Shown here: piece by piece, positions 42,598 to 51,630 of the stretch
Layout of the letters: every line of letters begins with the position of its first letter
Position numbering within the stretch: position 1 is the first letter of the stretch
DNA from: an uncultured Fibrobacter sp.
GTDB taxonomy: Bacteria; Fibrobacterota; Fibrobacteria; Fibrobacterales; Fibrobacteraceae
Direction of reading: 5' to 3'
Length of the DNA: 64,000 nucleotides
NCBI GenBank assembly: GCA_946414025.1
Contig: CAMKMX010000008.1
Coordinates: 21,309 to 85,308 of the forward strand
Notes under the pieces: model-generated
Told to the model about the DNA's origin: nothing
Seen by the model: only the letters and a program-made list of their open reading frames with translations
Database searches by the model: none
Program-made: the position numbers and the translations under genes

Positions 42598-43407
42598 TCA
42601 CAACTCATCACTGACAACTGCCTTCGCCTGTTTCCACATCTGCTGCAGGCCTTCCAGGCCCACCTCGGGCATTTCCTTGCCCATCTCCTTGCACATGGCC
42701 TCCACCTTGCGGAAACGCTTCTCGAACTTGCTGTTTGCCCGCTGGAGCGCTATGGAGGCATTGAACCCGCAGTGGCGCGCCACGTTCACCAGGCTGAACA
42801 TAATATCGCCGAATTCGTCTTCCAAGCGGTCGATATTTGCATTTTTTTCAGAAATTCCTTGCATTTCGGCGCGAAATTCTGTAAATTCTTCCTGGGCCTT
42901 TTCAAATACAGGTTCCCGGGCGTCCCAGTCGAACCCCGCCCTAGCGGCTCGACGGATGATGTCCTGGGCCCGGGCGAGCGGCGGCATACTTTTGCTTACT
43001 TTGTCCATAACGGACCCGCCGGCTGTTTTCAGATTGTTCTTTTCGGAGGACTTGATTTTGTCCCACTGCCGCGAGACTCCGGCGGCGTTCTCCACATGGG
43101 CATCCCCGAACACGTGAGGGTGCCTGCGGACCATCTTTTCGCAGATTCCCTGCACCACGTCATCGACGGTAAAGTCACCGGACTCCTTCATGACCTGGGC
43201 GTGGAACACCACCTGCAAAAGCACGTCCCCAAGTTCTTCGCACATGTGGGAGGCGTCCCCCTCTTGGGCGGCATCGATAAACTCAAAACTCTCTTCTACC
43301 AAGTAAGGGAGCAGGGAATGGGTGGTCTGTTCCTTGTCCCAGGGGCATCCGTTTGCAGAACGGAGGCGCTCCATAATCTTCACCAAGTCGTCAAAGGAAT
43401 ATTTCAT
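42598..43407 (-). CDS. mazG: nucleoside triphosphate pyrophosphohydrolase MazG
   Basis: The protein has 269 residues. Two MazG domains are visible. The first has the complete metal-binding pattern: CPWDKEQTTHSLLPYLVEESFEFIDA and MCEELGDVLLQVVFHAQ (E-x-x-E...E-x-x-D). The second is FDWDAREPVFEKAQEEFTEFRAEM and LEDEFGDIMFSLVNVARH. It hydrolyses (d)NTPs and possibly (p)ppGpp in the cytoplasm. The ATG at 43407 lies only 3 bases from the dprA ATG on the other strand. TATCTTTC precedes the start, so the mRNA may be leaderless. Confidence 0.95.
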   Translation of the reverse strand: MKYSFDDLVKIMERLRSANGCPWDKEQTTHSLLPYLVEESFEFIDAAQEGDASHMCEELGDVLLQVVFHAQVMKESGDFTVDDVVQGICEKMVRRHPHVFGDAHVENAAGVSRQWDKIKSSEKNNLKTAGGSVMDKVSKSMPPLARAQDIIRRAARAGFDWDAREPVFEKAQEEFTEFRAEMQGISEKNANIDRLEDEFGDIMFSLVNVARHCGFNASIALQRANSKFEKRFRKVEAMCKEMGKEMPEVGLEGLQQMWKQAKAVVSDEL

Positions 43408-43410
43408 ACC

Positions 43411-44292
43411 ATGAAAGATAGAAACACCATCGCCTGCATCACCGAGCATTTCCCCCTTTTGCTGGATTGTTCCATTTACCGCCCAAACAGGCTGTTCATC
43501 AAGGGGAACATCCCCGAAGGAATCGGGGTGGCCATGGTGGGCACTCGCAGGCCCTCCAACAGCGGGCGGGAACTCTGCCGCCACCTGGTCAGATCTCTCC
43601 AGGGAACCCGTGCCGTCGTGGTGTCGGGACTTGCCCAGGGCATAGACTTTTACTGTCACGAGGCGGCCCTAGATTTCGGGATTCCGACCATTGCAGTTCT
43701 TGCCCAGGGGCTGGAGGCCGCCATACAGGGGTCACGAAAATTCCTGGCCGACCGGATTCTGGAAGAGGGCGGGGCCCTGGTCAGCGAATACGAAGGAAAC
43801 ACCTCCAGCTTCAAGGGAAACTTTGTCGCCCGGAACAAGATTATCAGCGGGCTTTCCAAGTGCACCGTCATAGTCCAGAGCAAGGTCAAGGGCGGAGCAC
43901 TTCTGACCGGCGAATTCACCAAGAAAGAAGGCAAGGTGCTCTACGCCTGCCCCGGAGATTTTGACTGCGAGGTGGCAGGCGGCACCAACCTGCTGCTGGA
44001 CCAGGGGCTAGCCTCCCCCGTCTTCATTCCCGAAAATCTATACAAAGTAATTGGACTTCCCCGCACCCAGGGGCAGCAGATTGCCGAACTCGAACGATTG
44101 GGCTGCAACCTGACCCAAGGCGCCAAGGAACTGTTCTTCAAGTTCAAGGGATTCCGAAAAACTTTTTCGGAGATTCAATCCGAGTTGACCCTAGCAACTC
44201 CCCAACTTTTAGCTATATTAACAGAGCTGGAAATCGCAGGCCTTGCCGAGAGCAAGGACAATTTCCAGTTCTATTTCAACGGAGAGCCCTGA
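43411..44292 (+). CDS. dprA: DNA-processing protein DprA/Smf
   Basis: The protein has 293 residues from the ATG at 43411. The Rossmann-like DprA core reads GVAMVGTRRPSNSGRELCRHLV, VVVSGLAQGIDFYCHEAAL, TIAVLAQGLE, LVSEYEG and FVARNKIISGLSKCTVIVQS. The C-terminal winged-helix (LTQGAKELFFKFKGFRKTFSEIQSEL) resembles the DML1-type end. It loads RecA on incoming single-stranded DNA during natural transformation. The frame stays open far upstream, but that part is antisense to mazG. The start is shared with mazG at a 3-base distance. The stop overlaps the next ATG (TGATG). Confidence 0.9.
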   Translation: MKDRNTIACITEHFPLLLDCSIYRPNRLFIKGNIPEGIGVAMVGTRRPSNSGRELCRHLVRSLQGTRAVVVSGLAQGIDFYCHEAALDFGIPTIAVLAQGLEAAIQGSRKFLADRILEEGGALVSEYEGNTSSFKGNFVARNKIISGLSKCTVIVQSKVKGGALLTGEFTKKEGKVLYACPGDFDCEVAGGTNLLLDQGLASPVFIPENLYKVIGLPRTQGQQIAELERLGCNLTQGAKELFFKFKGFRKTFSEIQSELTLATPQLLAILTELEIAGLAESKDNFQFYFNGEP

Positions 44293-44573
44293 TGCACAAG
44301 AAGAAATACATCGCTATCATTGCCGTGCTGTTTCTGCTCTCCATCGTCGTGGCCGAACTGGCCTTTGGCAAGAACAGTTTTCCGAGACAAAACCAGGTCA
44401 AGCAAGAAATTGCCATGTACCAGGCCAAGGTGGATTCCCTCAACGCCCTCATCGAGCAGTACAAAAAAGAAATCGAACTGCTCGAAAACGACTCCCTCTA
44501 CAAAGAAGGAGTCCTCCGCAGCCGCTACGGCATGAGCCGCAAGGGCGAAAAGGTCTTTCAGTTGGTGGAGTAA
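44292..44573 (+). CDS. FtsB/DivIC-like cell-division protein
   Basis: The protein has 93 residues. A short basic N-terminus leads into one membrane segment (about 6-24, IAIIAVLFLLSIVVAELAFG), followed by a coiled coil (QVKQEIAMYQAKVDSLNALIEQYKKEIELLENDSLY) and RSRYGMSRKGEKVFQLVE, the E/R-x-x-x-x-M/L-x-x-x-x-E-x-x-x-x end usual for FtsB/DivIC. It probably belongs to the FtsQLB divisome complex. The ATG overlaps the dprA stop, so it is coupled to dprA. Confidence 0.8.
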   Translation: MHKKKYIAIIAVLFLLSIVVAELAFGKNSFPRQNQVKQEIAMYQAKVDSLNALIEQYKKEIELLENDSLYKEGVLRSRYGMSRKGEKVFQLVE

Positions 44574-44586
44574 AATCTACGCCATT

Positions 44587-44674
44587 GTGAACCACAAAGC
44601 CACAGTTATTAAACTGTGGCGGTGGCGATAGTGAGCGCCAGCCCTGTACTTGTTGGCTTAACTCTAGCGCGAAC
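44587..44674. repeat. two-hairpin repeat element, copy D (inverted orientation)
   Basis: Written on the plus strand it begins GTGAACCAC. The outer stem is CCAC (44592-44595)/GTGG (44622-44625), replacing CAAC/GTTG in other copies. The inner stem is GCCACAGTT (44599-44607)/AACTGTGGC (44612-44620) around ATTA. Hairpin 1 is weaker: GCGC pairs with GCGC (44635-44638/44667-44670). CCAGCCC and ACTTGT match copy B read from the other strand. Confidence 0.7.
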
Positions 44675-44676
44675 GG

Positions 44677-47600
44677 CTAGGCCATTTTACTTGCGTCACT
44701 GGTGGATACTTCCACCTTGCCCGCAAAGAAGCTGTAGGCCGCGGGCACAATAAAGAGAGTCATGAAGGTGGCAAAGGTAAGGCCGCCTGCGATGGCGATG
44801 CCCATGGCAATGCGGCTCGGAGTGCCGGTGAGTATCAGCGGCACCGCGCCCAATACGGTGGAAAGGCTCGTCATGAGGATTGGGCGGAAGCGGCGTTCCG
44901 CCGCTTGCCGAGCCGCCTCCAGCTTGGAGCATCCCGTATTGGCCGCAATCTGGTTTGCAAATTCCACAATCAAGATACCGTTCTTGGTCACAAGGGCAAT
45001 CAAAAGAATCAGGGCGATTTCGCTAAAGATGTTCAGGGTCTGCCCCGTAATGAACAGACAGGCAAGTGCCCCCGCCAAGGCCAGCGGCACCGTAAAGAAA
45101 ATCACGAAGGGTGCGCGGAAACTTTCGAACTGCCCCGCCAACACCAGGAACACCAGCGCCAAAGCCAGCAAGAACACGATGTAGAGCCCGCTGGAACTTT
45201 CCTCGAATTCCTTGGAAGACCCGCTCAGGGCGGTACTCACGCTGGGGTATTCCTTGAGGACCTCTTTTGCAATCCGGCGCATTTCTTCGACGCCGTCGCC
45301 AATGGTCTTGCCGGGAACGAGGCCCGCCTGAATGGTGGCGGCGCTGAAACGGTTATACCGCGGAAGCGACGGCGACGCCGACTGTTCGCTGTAGGTGACA
45401 AAATTCTCGACGCTGACCAGCTCGCCCTTGCCGTTCTTGACCGTCAGCAAGGAAAGCCTTTCGGGAGTGCTGCGGTACTGGTAGCCTACCGCCCCGATGA
45501 TATCGTACTGGCGTCCGTCCTTGTAGAATTCCCCATAAGACTGGTCACTGATGGCCAACTGCACCGCCTGGGCGATATCGTTGACGCTGACCCCTTCTTC
45601 GTTGGCCTTGTCCCGCAAAATCTCGATATGGAGCTCCGGCTTGGTAAAGCGCAGGTTGGTGTTCACCACGCTGAATACGGGGCTATGGCTGGCCGCTTCT
45701 TCGAACTTGGGAACCAGCGTCCGCAAGACTTCGATGTTCGGCGCCTGCAACACGAACTGCACCGGAAGCCCACCGCGCTGGGTACTGATACTCTGTGGCT
45801 CAAACACCATCACCCGCAAATCCGGGTATTCACTGCCCAGAATCTGGATAGACCGGGCAATTTCGCTCTGGGGGCGACGGGCCTTCTTGTCATTGTTCAA
45901 GAAGATGCGCATTCTGGAGTTACCCGCATTCCAGGCGCCCGCCTGGATTTCGGTATATTCGTTGCTGTCCATCAGCGCAATCACCTCTTCGGCAAAAGCA
46001 TCGGCCATGCGCTTGGTACGGTCCAGACTCACACCCTCGGGCATGTTCATATTCACCATGACCGCGTTGGAATCTTCCGTAGGAGCCATTTCACTACTCA
46101 TGTTGGTGTAGCAGAAATAGGCCACCACCAAAAGCCCAAGCACCACGGGGAACAGCAAGAAACGCAACTTAAGGAAAACGCCCAGAAGTTTTGAGTAAAT
46201 TTGGTTCAGCCCGTCAAAGAAAGGCTCCGTCACCCGGAAAAACCATCCCTGTTTCTGTTGCCGCAAGAACTTGGAGCAGAGCATGGGCGAAAGCGTCAGG
46301 GCACAGAAGGTAGAGAGGAAAACCGTACCGATCATCACCGCCACGAACTCCCGGAACAGAAGCCCCGTGGTGCCGCCCAGGGCAAGCACCGGAACGAACA
46401 CCGCCATGAGCACCACTGAAGTGGCGATTACCGCAAAGAAAATCTCGTTGGTACCTGCCACGGCCGCCTGCTTGGAATTCATGCCCTGCTCAATTTTGTG
46501 GTAGATGTTTTCTACAATCACTATAGCGTCGTCCACCACAAGGCCAATGGCAAGGACCATGGCAAGAAGGGTCAGCACGTTGATGGAAAATCCGCACAGG
46601 TAAAGCACAAAGAAACTCCCCACCACAGAAACGGGAACCACCACCATGGGGATAAGGGTGGTGCGGGCTTCCCGCAAAAAGGCGAAGATAATGGCAATCA
46701 CCAGCAAGAAGGCGATAAAGATGGTCTCCACCACTTCCTTGATAGAGGCGCGGATATTGATGGAAGTATCCCGACCGTAAAGCACCTGCACGCCTTCGGG
46801 AATCTCCCTGCGGATATCCTCTACCCGCTTGTAGAACTCGTTGGCGATTTCCACATGGTTAGAGCCTGGCTGCGCCATCAGGGCCAGGGTAATGGAGTTC
46901 TTGCCGTTACGGCGGAATCCCGTGCGGGTATCCTTGGGTTCGTAATGAACATCCGCCACATCCGAAATGCGGATCACGGTTCCGTCGGCGGCGGTCTTTA
47001 CCGCAATGTTTTCAAAAGCCTTTGGGTCCAGGATTCGTCCCAAAGTGCGGATAGAAAGGGTGGTCTCGCTGCCCTCAATAGTGCCCGAAGGCAATTCCAA
47101 ATTGCCACGACTGAGGGCCGCCGACATCTCGGCCCCCGACACGCCCAGGGCCTGCATACGCACCGGGTCTATCCACAGGCGCACCGTCGGCCGCTTTTCG
47201 CCCCAGATGGCCACTTCCGACACTCCGGAGATAGTCTGCAGGCGTTCCTTCACCTGGTTGTTCGCAATTTCCGAAACCTCCATGGGGTCCAGCTTGTCAC
47301 TCACCAGGCTCACCATCAGAATCGGGTCATTATCGCTGTCGGACTTATAGACCGTAGGTTCGTCCACATCGTCAGGAAGCTTGCGGCGCACGCGACTCAC
47401 GCGGTCACGGACCTCATTGGCGGCCGCCTCCAGATCCATGCCCGTCTCGAACTCGATGTTGATAGACGAAAAACCGTCACGGCTCGTAGAGGTGAGGGCC
47501 TTGATGCCCGAGGCGCTGTTGATGGAGGCTTCCAGAATTTCGGTCACTTCGGCTTCTACCACGGCGGCATTGGCGCCGAGGTAAGACGTTCTCACCTGGA

Positions 47601-47733
47601 TCAGCGGGTAATCCACGTTGGGGTATTCACGCACGCCCAAATTGGACGCGCCGAAAAAGCCCAACAGCAAAATCACCAGGGCAACAACGCTCATCAGTAC
47701 AGGGCGGCGGACCGAGAGCTGGCTTATGCTCAT
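44677..47733 (-). CDS. RND efflux pump inner-membrane permease (HAE1/AcrB-like)
   Basis: The protein has 1018 residues from the ATG at 47733. Twelve membrane segments lie in two halves. The proton-relay aspartate pair is present in AIGLVVDDAIVIVENIYH, and the pore and porter domains are the usual size (VREYPNVDYPLIQVRTSYLGANAAVVEAEVTEILE; LTLSPMLCSKFL). It exports hydrophobic compounds with the membrane fusion protein encoded just upstream, whose stop overlaps this start (TGATG). No outer-membrane TolC partner is in the window. The specificity is unknown. Confidence 0.93.
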   Translation of the reverse strand: MSISQLSVRRPVLMSVVALVILLLGFFGASNLGVREYPNVDYPLIQVRTSYLGANAAVVEAEVTEILEASINSASGIKALTSTSRDGFSSINIEFETGMDLEAAANEVRDRVSRVRRKLPDDVDEPTVYKSDSDNDPILMVSLVSDKLDPMEVSEIANNQVKERLQTISGVSEVAIWGEKRPTVRLWIDPVRMQALGVSGAEMSAALSRGNLELPSGTIEGSETTLSIRTLGRILDPKAFENIAVKTAADGTVIRISDVADVHYEPKDTRTGFRRNGKNSITLALMAQPGSNHVEIANEFYKRVEDIRREIPEGVQVLYGRDTSINIRASIKEVVETIFIAFLLVIAIIFAFLREARTTLIPMVVVPVSVVGSFFVLYLCGFSINVLTLLAMVLAIGLVVDDAIVIVENIYHKIEQGMNSKQAAVAGTNEIFFAVIATSVVLMAVFVPVLALGGTTGLLFREFVAVMIGTVFLSTFCALTLSPMLCSKFLRQQKQGWFFRVTEPFFDGLNQIYSKLLGVFLKLRFLLFPVVLGLLVVAYFCYTNMSSEMAPTEDSNAVMVNMNMPEGVSLDRTKRMADAFAEEVIALMDSNEYTEIQAGAWNAGNSRMRIFLNNDKKARRPQSEIARSIQILGSEYPDLRVMVFEPQSISTQRGGLPVQFVLQAPNIEVLRTLVPKFEEAASHSPVFSVVNTNLRFTKPELHIEILRDKANEEGVSVNDIAQAVQLAISDQSYGEFYKDGRQYDIIGAVGYQYRSTPERLSLLTVKNGKGELVSVENFVTYSEQSASPSLPRYNRFSAATIQAGLVPGKTIGDGVEEMRRIAKEVLKEYPSVSTALSGSSKEFEESSSGLYIVFLLALALVFLVLAGQFESFRAPFVIFFTVPLALAGALACLFITGQTLNIFSEIALILLIALVTKNGILIVEFANQIAANTGCSKLEAARQAAERRFRPILMTSLSTVLGAVPLILTGTPSRIAMGIAIAGGLTFATFMTLFIVPAAYSFFAGKVEVSTSDASKMA

Positions 47734-48803
47734 CAATCCACCTCGTAATTCATGGCGTGTCTGATTTCCTTGATATTGACATCCACCCCTTCCCTGAGGC
47801 TGATAATCCCGGAAACAATTACCGTATCGCCCTTAGAAAGGCCCGACGTTATTTCTACAGAAAAGGGAGTACGAAGCCCTGTCTTCACATGCTTGATATG
47901 GGCCTTGCCACCCTTGGCCACAAATACGTAGGCGCCTTCCCTGTCGAGAATCAACGCCTCAGCGGGAATAGTAGAACTCTTGTTTTTTCCGGCCTTCATC
48001 TGGATGGTGGCGCTCACGTAGCCGCCTGCAATAAGCTTGCCGCTGGAATTATCGACAGAAACCACCACCTGCCGGGTACGGCTGCTTTCCGAAATGGTGG
48101 CGTCCAGGGCAGAAACCTTCCCCTTCTTCTCTACGTTCCGTTCCTGGTCCTTCAGGGTAACCCTGTCCCCAACTTTCACGACAGAGGCATAGCGTTGGGG
48201 AACCGCAAATCGGGCTTTCAGTTTTTTCACGTCGCTGAGTTCGACAACGGGGGCGCCCGCGTTCAGCCACTGGCCTACCGAAACATCCACCAAGCCAAGC
48301 TTACCCGCAAAGGGAGCCCGAACCTCTGTCTTCTCAATTTGGGCTTTGATATACTCTACACTGGCTTCCGCCGACTGCAAATTCGCCACCGCCGCTTCCA
48401 AATCTTCTTGAGTGGCGCCCCCCTGCTGATACAAAGTGCGGGTGCGCTGCTCCCGCTGGGCAGCAAGAGAATAGTTGGACTCCGCCTGCTTCAGCTGGGC
48501 CCTGAGTTCGGAATCGTCCAGCTTGGCAAGGAGAAGCCCCGCAGGCACGCTGGCACCGTCCTTGGCATGAAGTTCCACCAGACGGCCAGAAACGGCGGCA
48601 CTCAAGGAGACGCTGTTGTTCGCCTCCAGAGTAGCCATGGTCTGGAATTCCTGCTTCTGGTTCGAGAACTCCGCGATGTAACCCTCTACGTTCAGGCTGC
48701 GTCCGCCCTTCGCAGGCTTTCCGCCTGCACCCTGGGGAGCGTCCTTGGCAGAACAGGCGACAAGCATCGCAACAGTCAAAAGTAGCAGGAACAGGTTTCT
48801 CAT
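47733..48803 (-). CDS. RND efflux membrane fusion lipoprotein
   Basis: The protein has 356 residues. A lipobox (MLVACS, Cys17) follows a hydrophobic N-terminus. The membrane-fusion layout is clear: a first lipoyl half (ANNSVSLSAAVSGRLVELHAKDGASVPAGLLLAKLDDSEL), a coiled-coil hairpin (QLKQAESNYSLAAQREQRTRTLYQQGGATQEDLEAAVANLQSAEASVEYIKAQIEKT), the second lipoyl half (EVRAPFAGKLGLVDVSVGQWLNAGAPVVELSDV), and beta-barrel and membrane-proximal parts. It links the AcrB-like permease to an outer-membrane channel. First gene of a two-gene operon. Confidence 0.92.
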   Translation of the reverse strand: MRNLFLLLLTVAMLVACSAKDAPQGAGGKPAKGGRSLNVEGYIAEFSNQKQEFQTMATLEANNSVSLSAAVSGRLVELHAKDGASVPAGLLLAKLDDSELRAQLKQAESNYSLAAQREQRTRTLYQQGGATQEDLEAAVANLQSAEASVEYIKAQIEKTEVRAPFAGKLGLVDVSVGQWLNAGAPVVELSDVKKLKARFAVPQRYASVVKVGDRVTLKDQERNVEKKGKVSALDATISESSRTRQVVVSVDNSSGKLIAGGYVSATIQMKAGKNKSSTIPAEALILDREGAYVFVAKGGKAHIKHVKTGLRTPFSVEITSGLSKGDTVIVSGIISLREGVDVNIKEIRHAMNYEVD

Positions 48804-48909
48804 AAAAATATTCAGATTCTCAAAAATTCACTTGTTTAGATGATTATAAAGTACATATGGTTACAAAAAAATCTAATTCCTAGTTCTGAATTCCGAATTC
48901 TGAATTTCC

Positions 48910-49620
48910 TCAAAATTTCACGTTCACCAGAAGCCCGCCGCCGTCTTCGCCAAACTCCGGCGCAAACTGCATCCGCTCTCCGAAGGACTTGGATGATGTC
49001 TTGCGGTAAATGCGCATGGCGTCCAGCATGGAGACCACACGGTTCAGCACCAGCGCCCCTACCGACACCTGAAAGACAATCCGGCTGATGCGGTAGTTCC
49101 GCAGGCGGTTCTTGTATTCGTCGATATGTTCCGAAGTCTCGGGATTGTCACTACTCCCCCAGTCCCACTGGATGTCGTCAGAAAATTCCTCGTTTGTCGC
49201 TTTGCCGGCGCGAATCATGGACTGGTTGTAATCCTCGTCGTTATCCGGAGAAGAGTTCTGACCTGCCACGCCGCTACGGCTACGGTAGTCCCCTACCGTA
49301 TTCAAGAGCGAAACTTTCTTGCTGGAGGTGTTGAGCCCCGCGTGGCGCACCGCATAATCGTGGGCCGAAGAAATGTAGCGTTCCCCCACGTAGTAAGACC
49401 CCACCGCCGCCATCCAGAGGGCAATGTCAGTCCACATGAAGGGGCGGACCATCTCCCGTTCGTCCAGGTAAAGTTCACCCATGCCGGGCAAAAGAGCAGA
49501 AGCTCCCAATGCCACGACAAGACTCTTCTCGCTGTTCTTGCTCACGCTTTCGTCAACAGAAATCACCACCTGGGAAAAAGCACAGGCCGCACAAAACAGG
49601 ATGGCGAGAAAGATGCGCAT
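48910..49620 (-). CDS. exported DUF5683-like envelope protein
   Basis: The protein has 236 residues, with a signal peptide (MRIFLAILFCAACAFSQ). The core ASALLPGMGELYLDEREMVRPFMWTDIALWMAAVGSYYVG resembles DUF5683-type sequences (P-G-x-G-x-x-Y) with one or two membrane-associated stretches, and a second hydrophobic segment lies at about 180-205 (SRIVFQVSVGALVLNRVVSMLDA). It overlaps the upstream gene by one base (TAATG), and both encode the same P-G-x-G-x-x-Y layout, so they look like tandem paralogues. Function unknown. Confidence 0.65.
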   Translation of the reverse strand: MRIFLAILFCAACAFSQVVISVDESVSKNSEKSLVVALGASALLPGMGELYLDEREMVRPFMWTDIALWMAAVGSYYVGERYISSAHDYAVRHAGLNTSSKKVSLLNTVGDYRSRSGVAGQNSSPDNDEDYNQSMIRAGKATNEEFSDDIQWDWGSSDNPETSEHIDEYKNRLRNYRISRIVFQVSVGALVLNRVVSMLDAMRIYRKTSSKSFGERMQFAPEFGEDGGGLLVNVKF

Positions 49621-51026
49621 TAGAATCCCCAGCTGGCCTGGACTCCAACATCAAATCCATCGAAGAAGCTCATGTAGCTTTCGAAGTGGAGCTTGTCGTA
49701 CCAGGAAATGTCTTCGGAATAGAGTTCCTTGTTGTGGGCGTTGGCCGCAAAGGCCGCATCCACGGCAGAGACCAGATGGTTCAGGATAATACCCCCGAAG
49801 AACCAAACCTGCAGGTCGGCATAGTCGTTGGCTTTGCTACGCATATCGCGATACTTGGACTGGTTCTTGGACTTGCCAAGAGGAACAATTTCATCAACAA
49901 CGGCCTCTTCCAGAAGCAGGTTCTGGCCCAGGGCTACGGAATCCACATCGTCCCAGCCAAGCACATAGGATCTTTCGCTCACCAATTGATAAACACTGGA
50001 GTTGTCGTAGAAGTTCTTCTGGCGTGCAATTTCTTGACCTAGAGATTGCGGGTTCGTCATAGAAAAACGATCCGTATGGGCCTTGTCATTGGTAAAGAGT
50101 TTGCCCTTGGTGTAGCAGCCCGAAGCGTTTGCGTCACCATAAATTGCCTTGCAGAAATCTTCCCGGCTGGTCATGTAGCGGGTCTCGAACCTTGATTCTT
50201 CCGTTTCATCTGAAAGTTGGTTCAAGTAGATGTCGCGCATCTGGGATTCGTAGCGGCCAATGGAGAAATGATTCTTGGCAAATTTCTTGTACTTGTTCAC
50301 CTGCTTGTCGTACTTGTAAACGGTAAAGTAATACCAGCCACCCCAGAGGGCTGCCTCAAGAGCGAGGTAGGCCGCACCGCGGGCATAGTTGAAGGTAGAG
50401 CCACCTACATAAAGCTGGCCCGAACCGGGAACCACCAACGACATGAACAGGGCCTTGCGAGGACTCCGGTACTTGCCTTTCATTTCGTCAATGCTATGAA
50501 CCTTCGAGACCTTCACCGGGCCGAGCAGGTCGCGACGGCTGATGCTGCTGGAAGACGGGACGACCGCAACCTCGACAGAACTGGAAGAAACCTGCGAACT
50601 TGAAGACTCGACCGAGCTGGAGGATATAGCCGAGCTAGACGACACCTCGGAACTAGAAGACAGGCTATCCTGAGGAACATCGCTAGACGAAGACTGTTGC
50701 AGAGAATCCGCCACAACGCTGCTGGAAGACTGCTGAAGGGTATCTGCCACGGCGATACTCGAACTAGACTGTACAGAGCTAGACAACGCTTCGGAACTGG
50801 AGGATTCCTGAGCAGCGACACTGGAGCTGGAAACGACACTCCTAGAAGAGACTGCTGCGGAACTAGACAAGACTTCGGAGCTTGAACTCTGGGCCGTCAC
50901 CGCCGCCTCGCTGGACTGGGCGGCCTCTGTTTCCGCCTCGAATTCCGCAAACAGGTCGCGGGGCTGGGCAAACGCCGATACCGCCAAAAGACTCGCCACG
51001 CAGGCGATAAAAGAAAACTTGCGCAT
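49620..51026 (-). CDS. exported protein with poly-serine region and DUF5683-like domain
   Basis: The protein has 468 residues. After a signal peptide (ending ASLLAVSAFAQ) and an acidic segment, residues about 40-165 are a serine-rich region of repeated SSSS/SSSE blocks, a linker style common in Fibrobacter envelope proteins. The C-terminal part has RKALFMSLVVPGSGQLYVGGSTFNYARGAAYLALEAALWGGWYYF, a DUF5683-like sequence also present in the following gene. It probably sits in the periplasm or is membrane-attached through these hydrophobic segments. Its stop overlaps the next ATG. The codon bias of the Ser stretch creates many false reading frames. Confidence 0.7.
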   Translation of the reverse strand: MRKFSFIACVASLLAVSAFAQPRDLFAEFEAETEAAQSSEAAVTAQSSSSEVLSSSAAVSSRSVVSSSSVAAQESSSSEALSSSVQSSSSIAVADTLQQSSSSVVADSLQQSSSSDVPQDSLSSSSEVSSSSAISSSSVESSSSQVSSSSVEVAVVPSSSSISRRDLLGPVKVSKVHSIDEMKGKYRSPRKALFMSLVVPGSGQLYVGGSTFNYARGAAYLALEAALWGGWYYFTVYKYDKQVNKYKKFAKNHFSIGRYESQMRDIYLNQLSDETEESRFETRYMTSREDFCKAIYGDANASGCYTKGKLFTNDKAHTDRFSMTNPQSLGQEIARQKNFYDNSSVYQLVSERSYVLGWDDVDSVALGQNLLLEEAVVDEIVPLGKSKNQSKYRDMRSKANDYADLQVWFFGGIILNHLVSAVDAAFAANAHNKELYSEDISWYDKLHFESYMSFFDGFDVGVQASWGF

Positions 51027-51054
51027 ACGGGAGTAAAATAGAAAAATAGTAGGT

Positions 51055-51092
51055 AGGGGCTAGGATTTAGGGGCTAGGATTTAGGGGCTTGA
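51055..51092. repeat. short tandem repeat, GGGGCTAGGATTTA type
   Basis: Two to three copies of a 16-base unit (GGGGCTAGGATTTA plus two bases) between the rplI terminator and the DUF5683 gene. Related TAGG/CTAG-rich arrays lie at 42488, 55630 and 62035. Confidence 0.65.
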
Positions 51093-51109
51093 GACAGAAA
51101 TATAAAAGA

Positions 51110-51140
51110 AAAAGCCGTCCCTTTTCAGGAGCGGCTTTTT
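51110..51140 (-). terminator. intrinsic terminator of rpsF-rpsR-rplI
   Basis: AAAGCCG and CGGCTTT pair around a 13-base loop, followed on the minus strand by TTTCTTTT. The A-run on the other side makes it potentially bidirectional. Confidence 0.75.
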
Positions 51141-51164
51141 AAGATTTCTAGCAGTCAGAGAGAA

Positions 51165-51614
51165 TTAAGCCTTCTCAGCGACTACCCAAACCTTGACCTG
51201 AGCTTCAACATCGCTGAACACCTTGATAGCGACGGTGTAGACACCGAGCTGCTTGATGGGTTCGTCGAGCTGAACCTGGGCGCGGCTAATCTTGACGCCG
51301 GCCTTGGTGATAGCTTCGGCAATGTCGCCTGCAGTGACGGAACCGTAGAGGCGTTCGCCTTCCACAACCTTGCGTTCCAGGTTGACGGAAATCTGAGCGA
51401 GCTTGGCGGCAACGTCGCCGGCAGCAGCGAGTTCCTTCTGGAACTGAGCTTCGAGGGCGGCACGGTTGGTTTCAATCTGGAGCTTCGCTTCCTTGGTAGC
51501 ACGCACGGCGAGCTTGCGAGGGAACAGGTAATTACGGGCGTAACCGTCCTTAACCTTCACGACGTCGAGCATCTTGCCCAGGTGAGGAACATTGGCCTTA
51601 AGAATAATTTCCAT
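51165..51614 (-). CDS. rplI: 50S ribosomal protein L9
   Basis: The protein has 149 residues. The N-terminal L9 signature is VPHLGKMLDVVKVKDGYARNYLFPRKLAVRAT, followed by the long connecting helix and the C-terminal domain (RLYGSVTAGDIAEAITKAGVKISRAQVQLDEPIKQLG). It binds 23S rRNA domain V at the base of the L1 stalk. AGGAGGA precedes the ATG. Last gene of the rpsF operon. Confidence 0.97.
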   Translation of the reverse strand: MEIILKANVPHLGKMLDVVKVKDGYARNYLFPRKLAVRATKEAKLQIETNRAALEAQFQKELAAAGDVAAKLAQISVNLERKVVEGERLYGSVTAGDIAEAITKAGVKISRAQVQLDEPIKQLGVYTVAIKVFSDVEAQVKVWVVAEKA

Positions 51615-51630
51615 AGTCTAGTTCCTCCTA

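Noticed and set aside
50520..50900. Tandem DNA repeat array
   Set aside because: It is the serine-rich coding stretch of the 468-residue protein.
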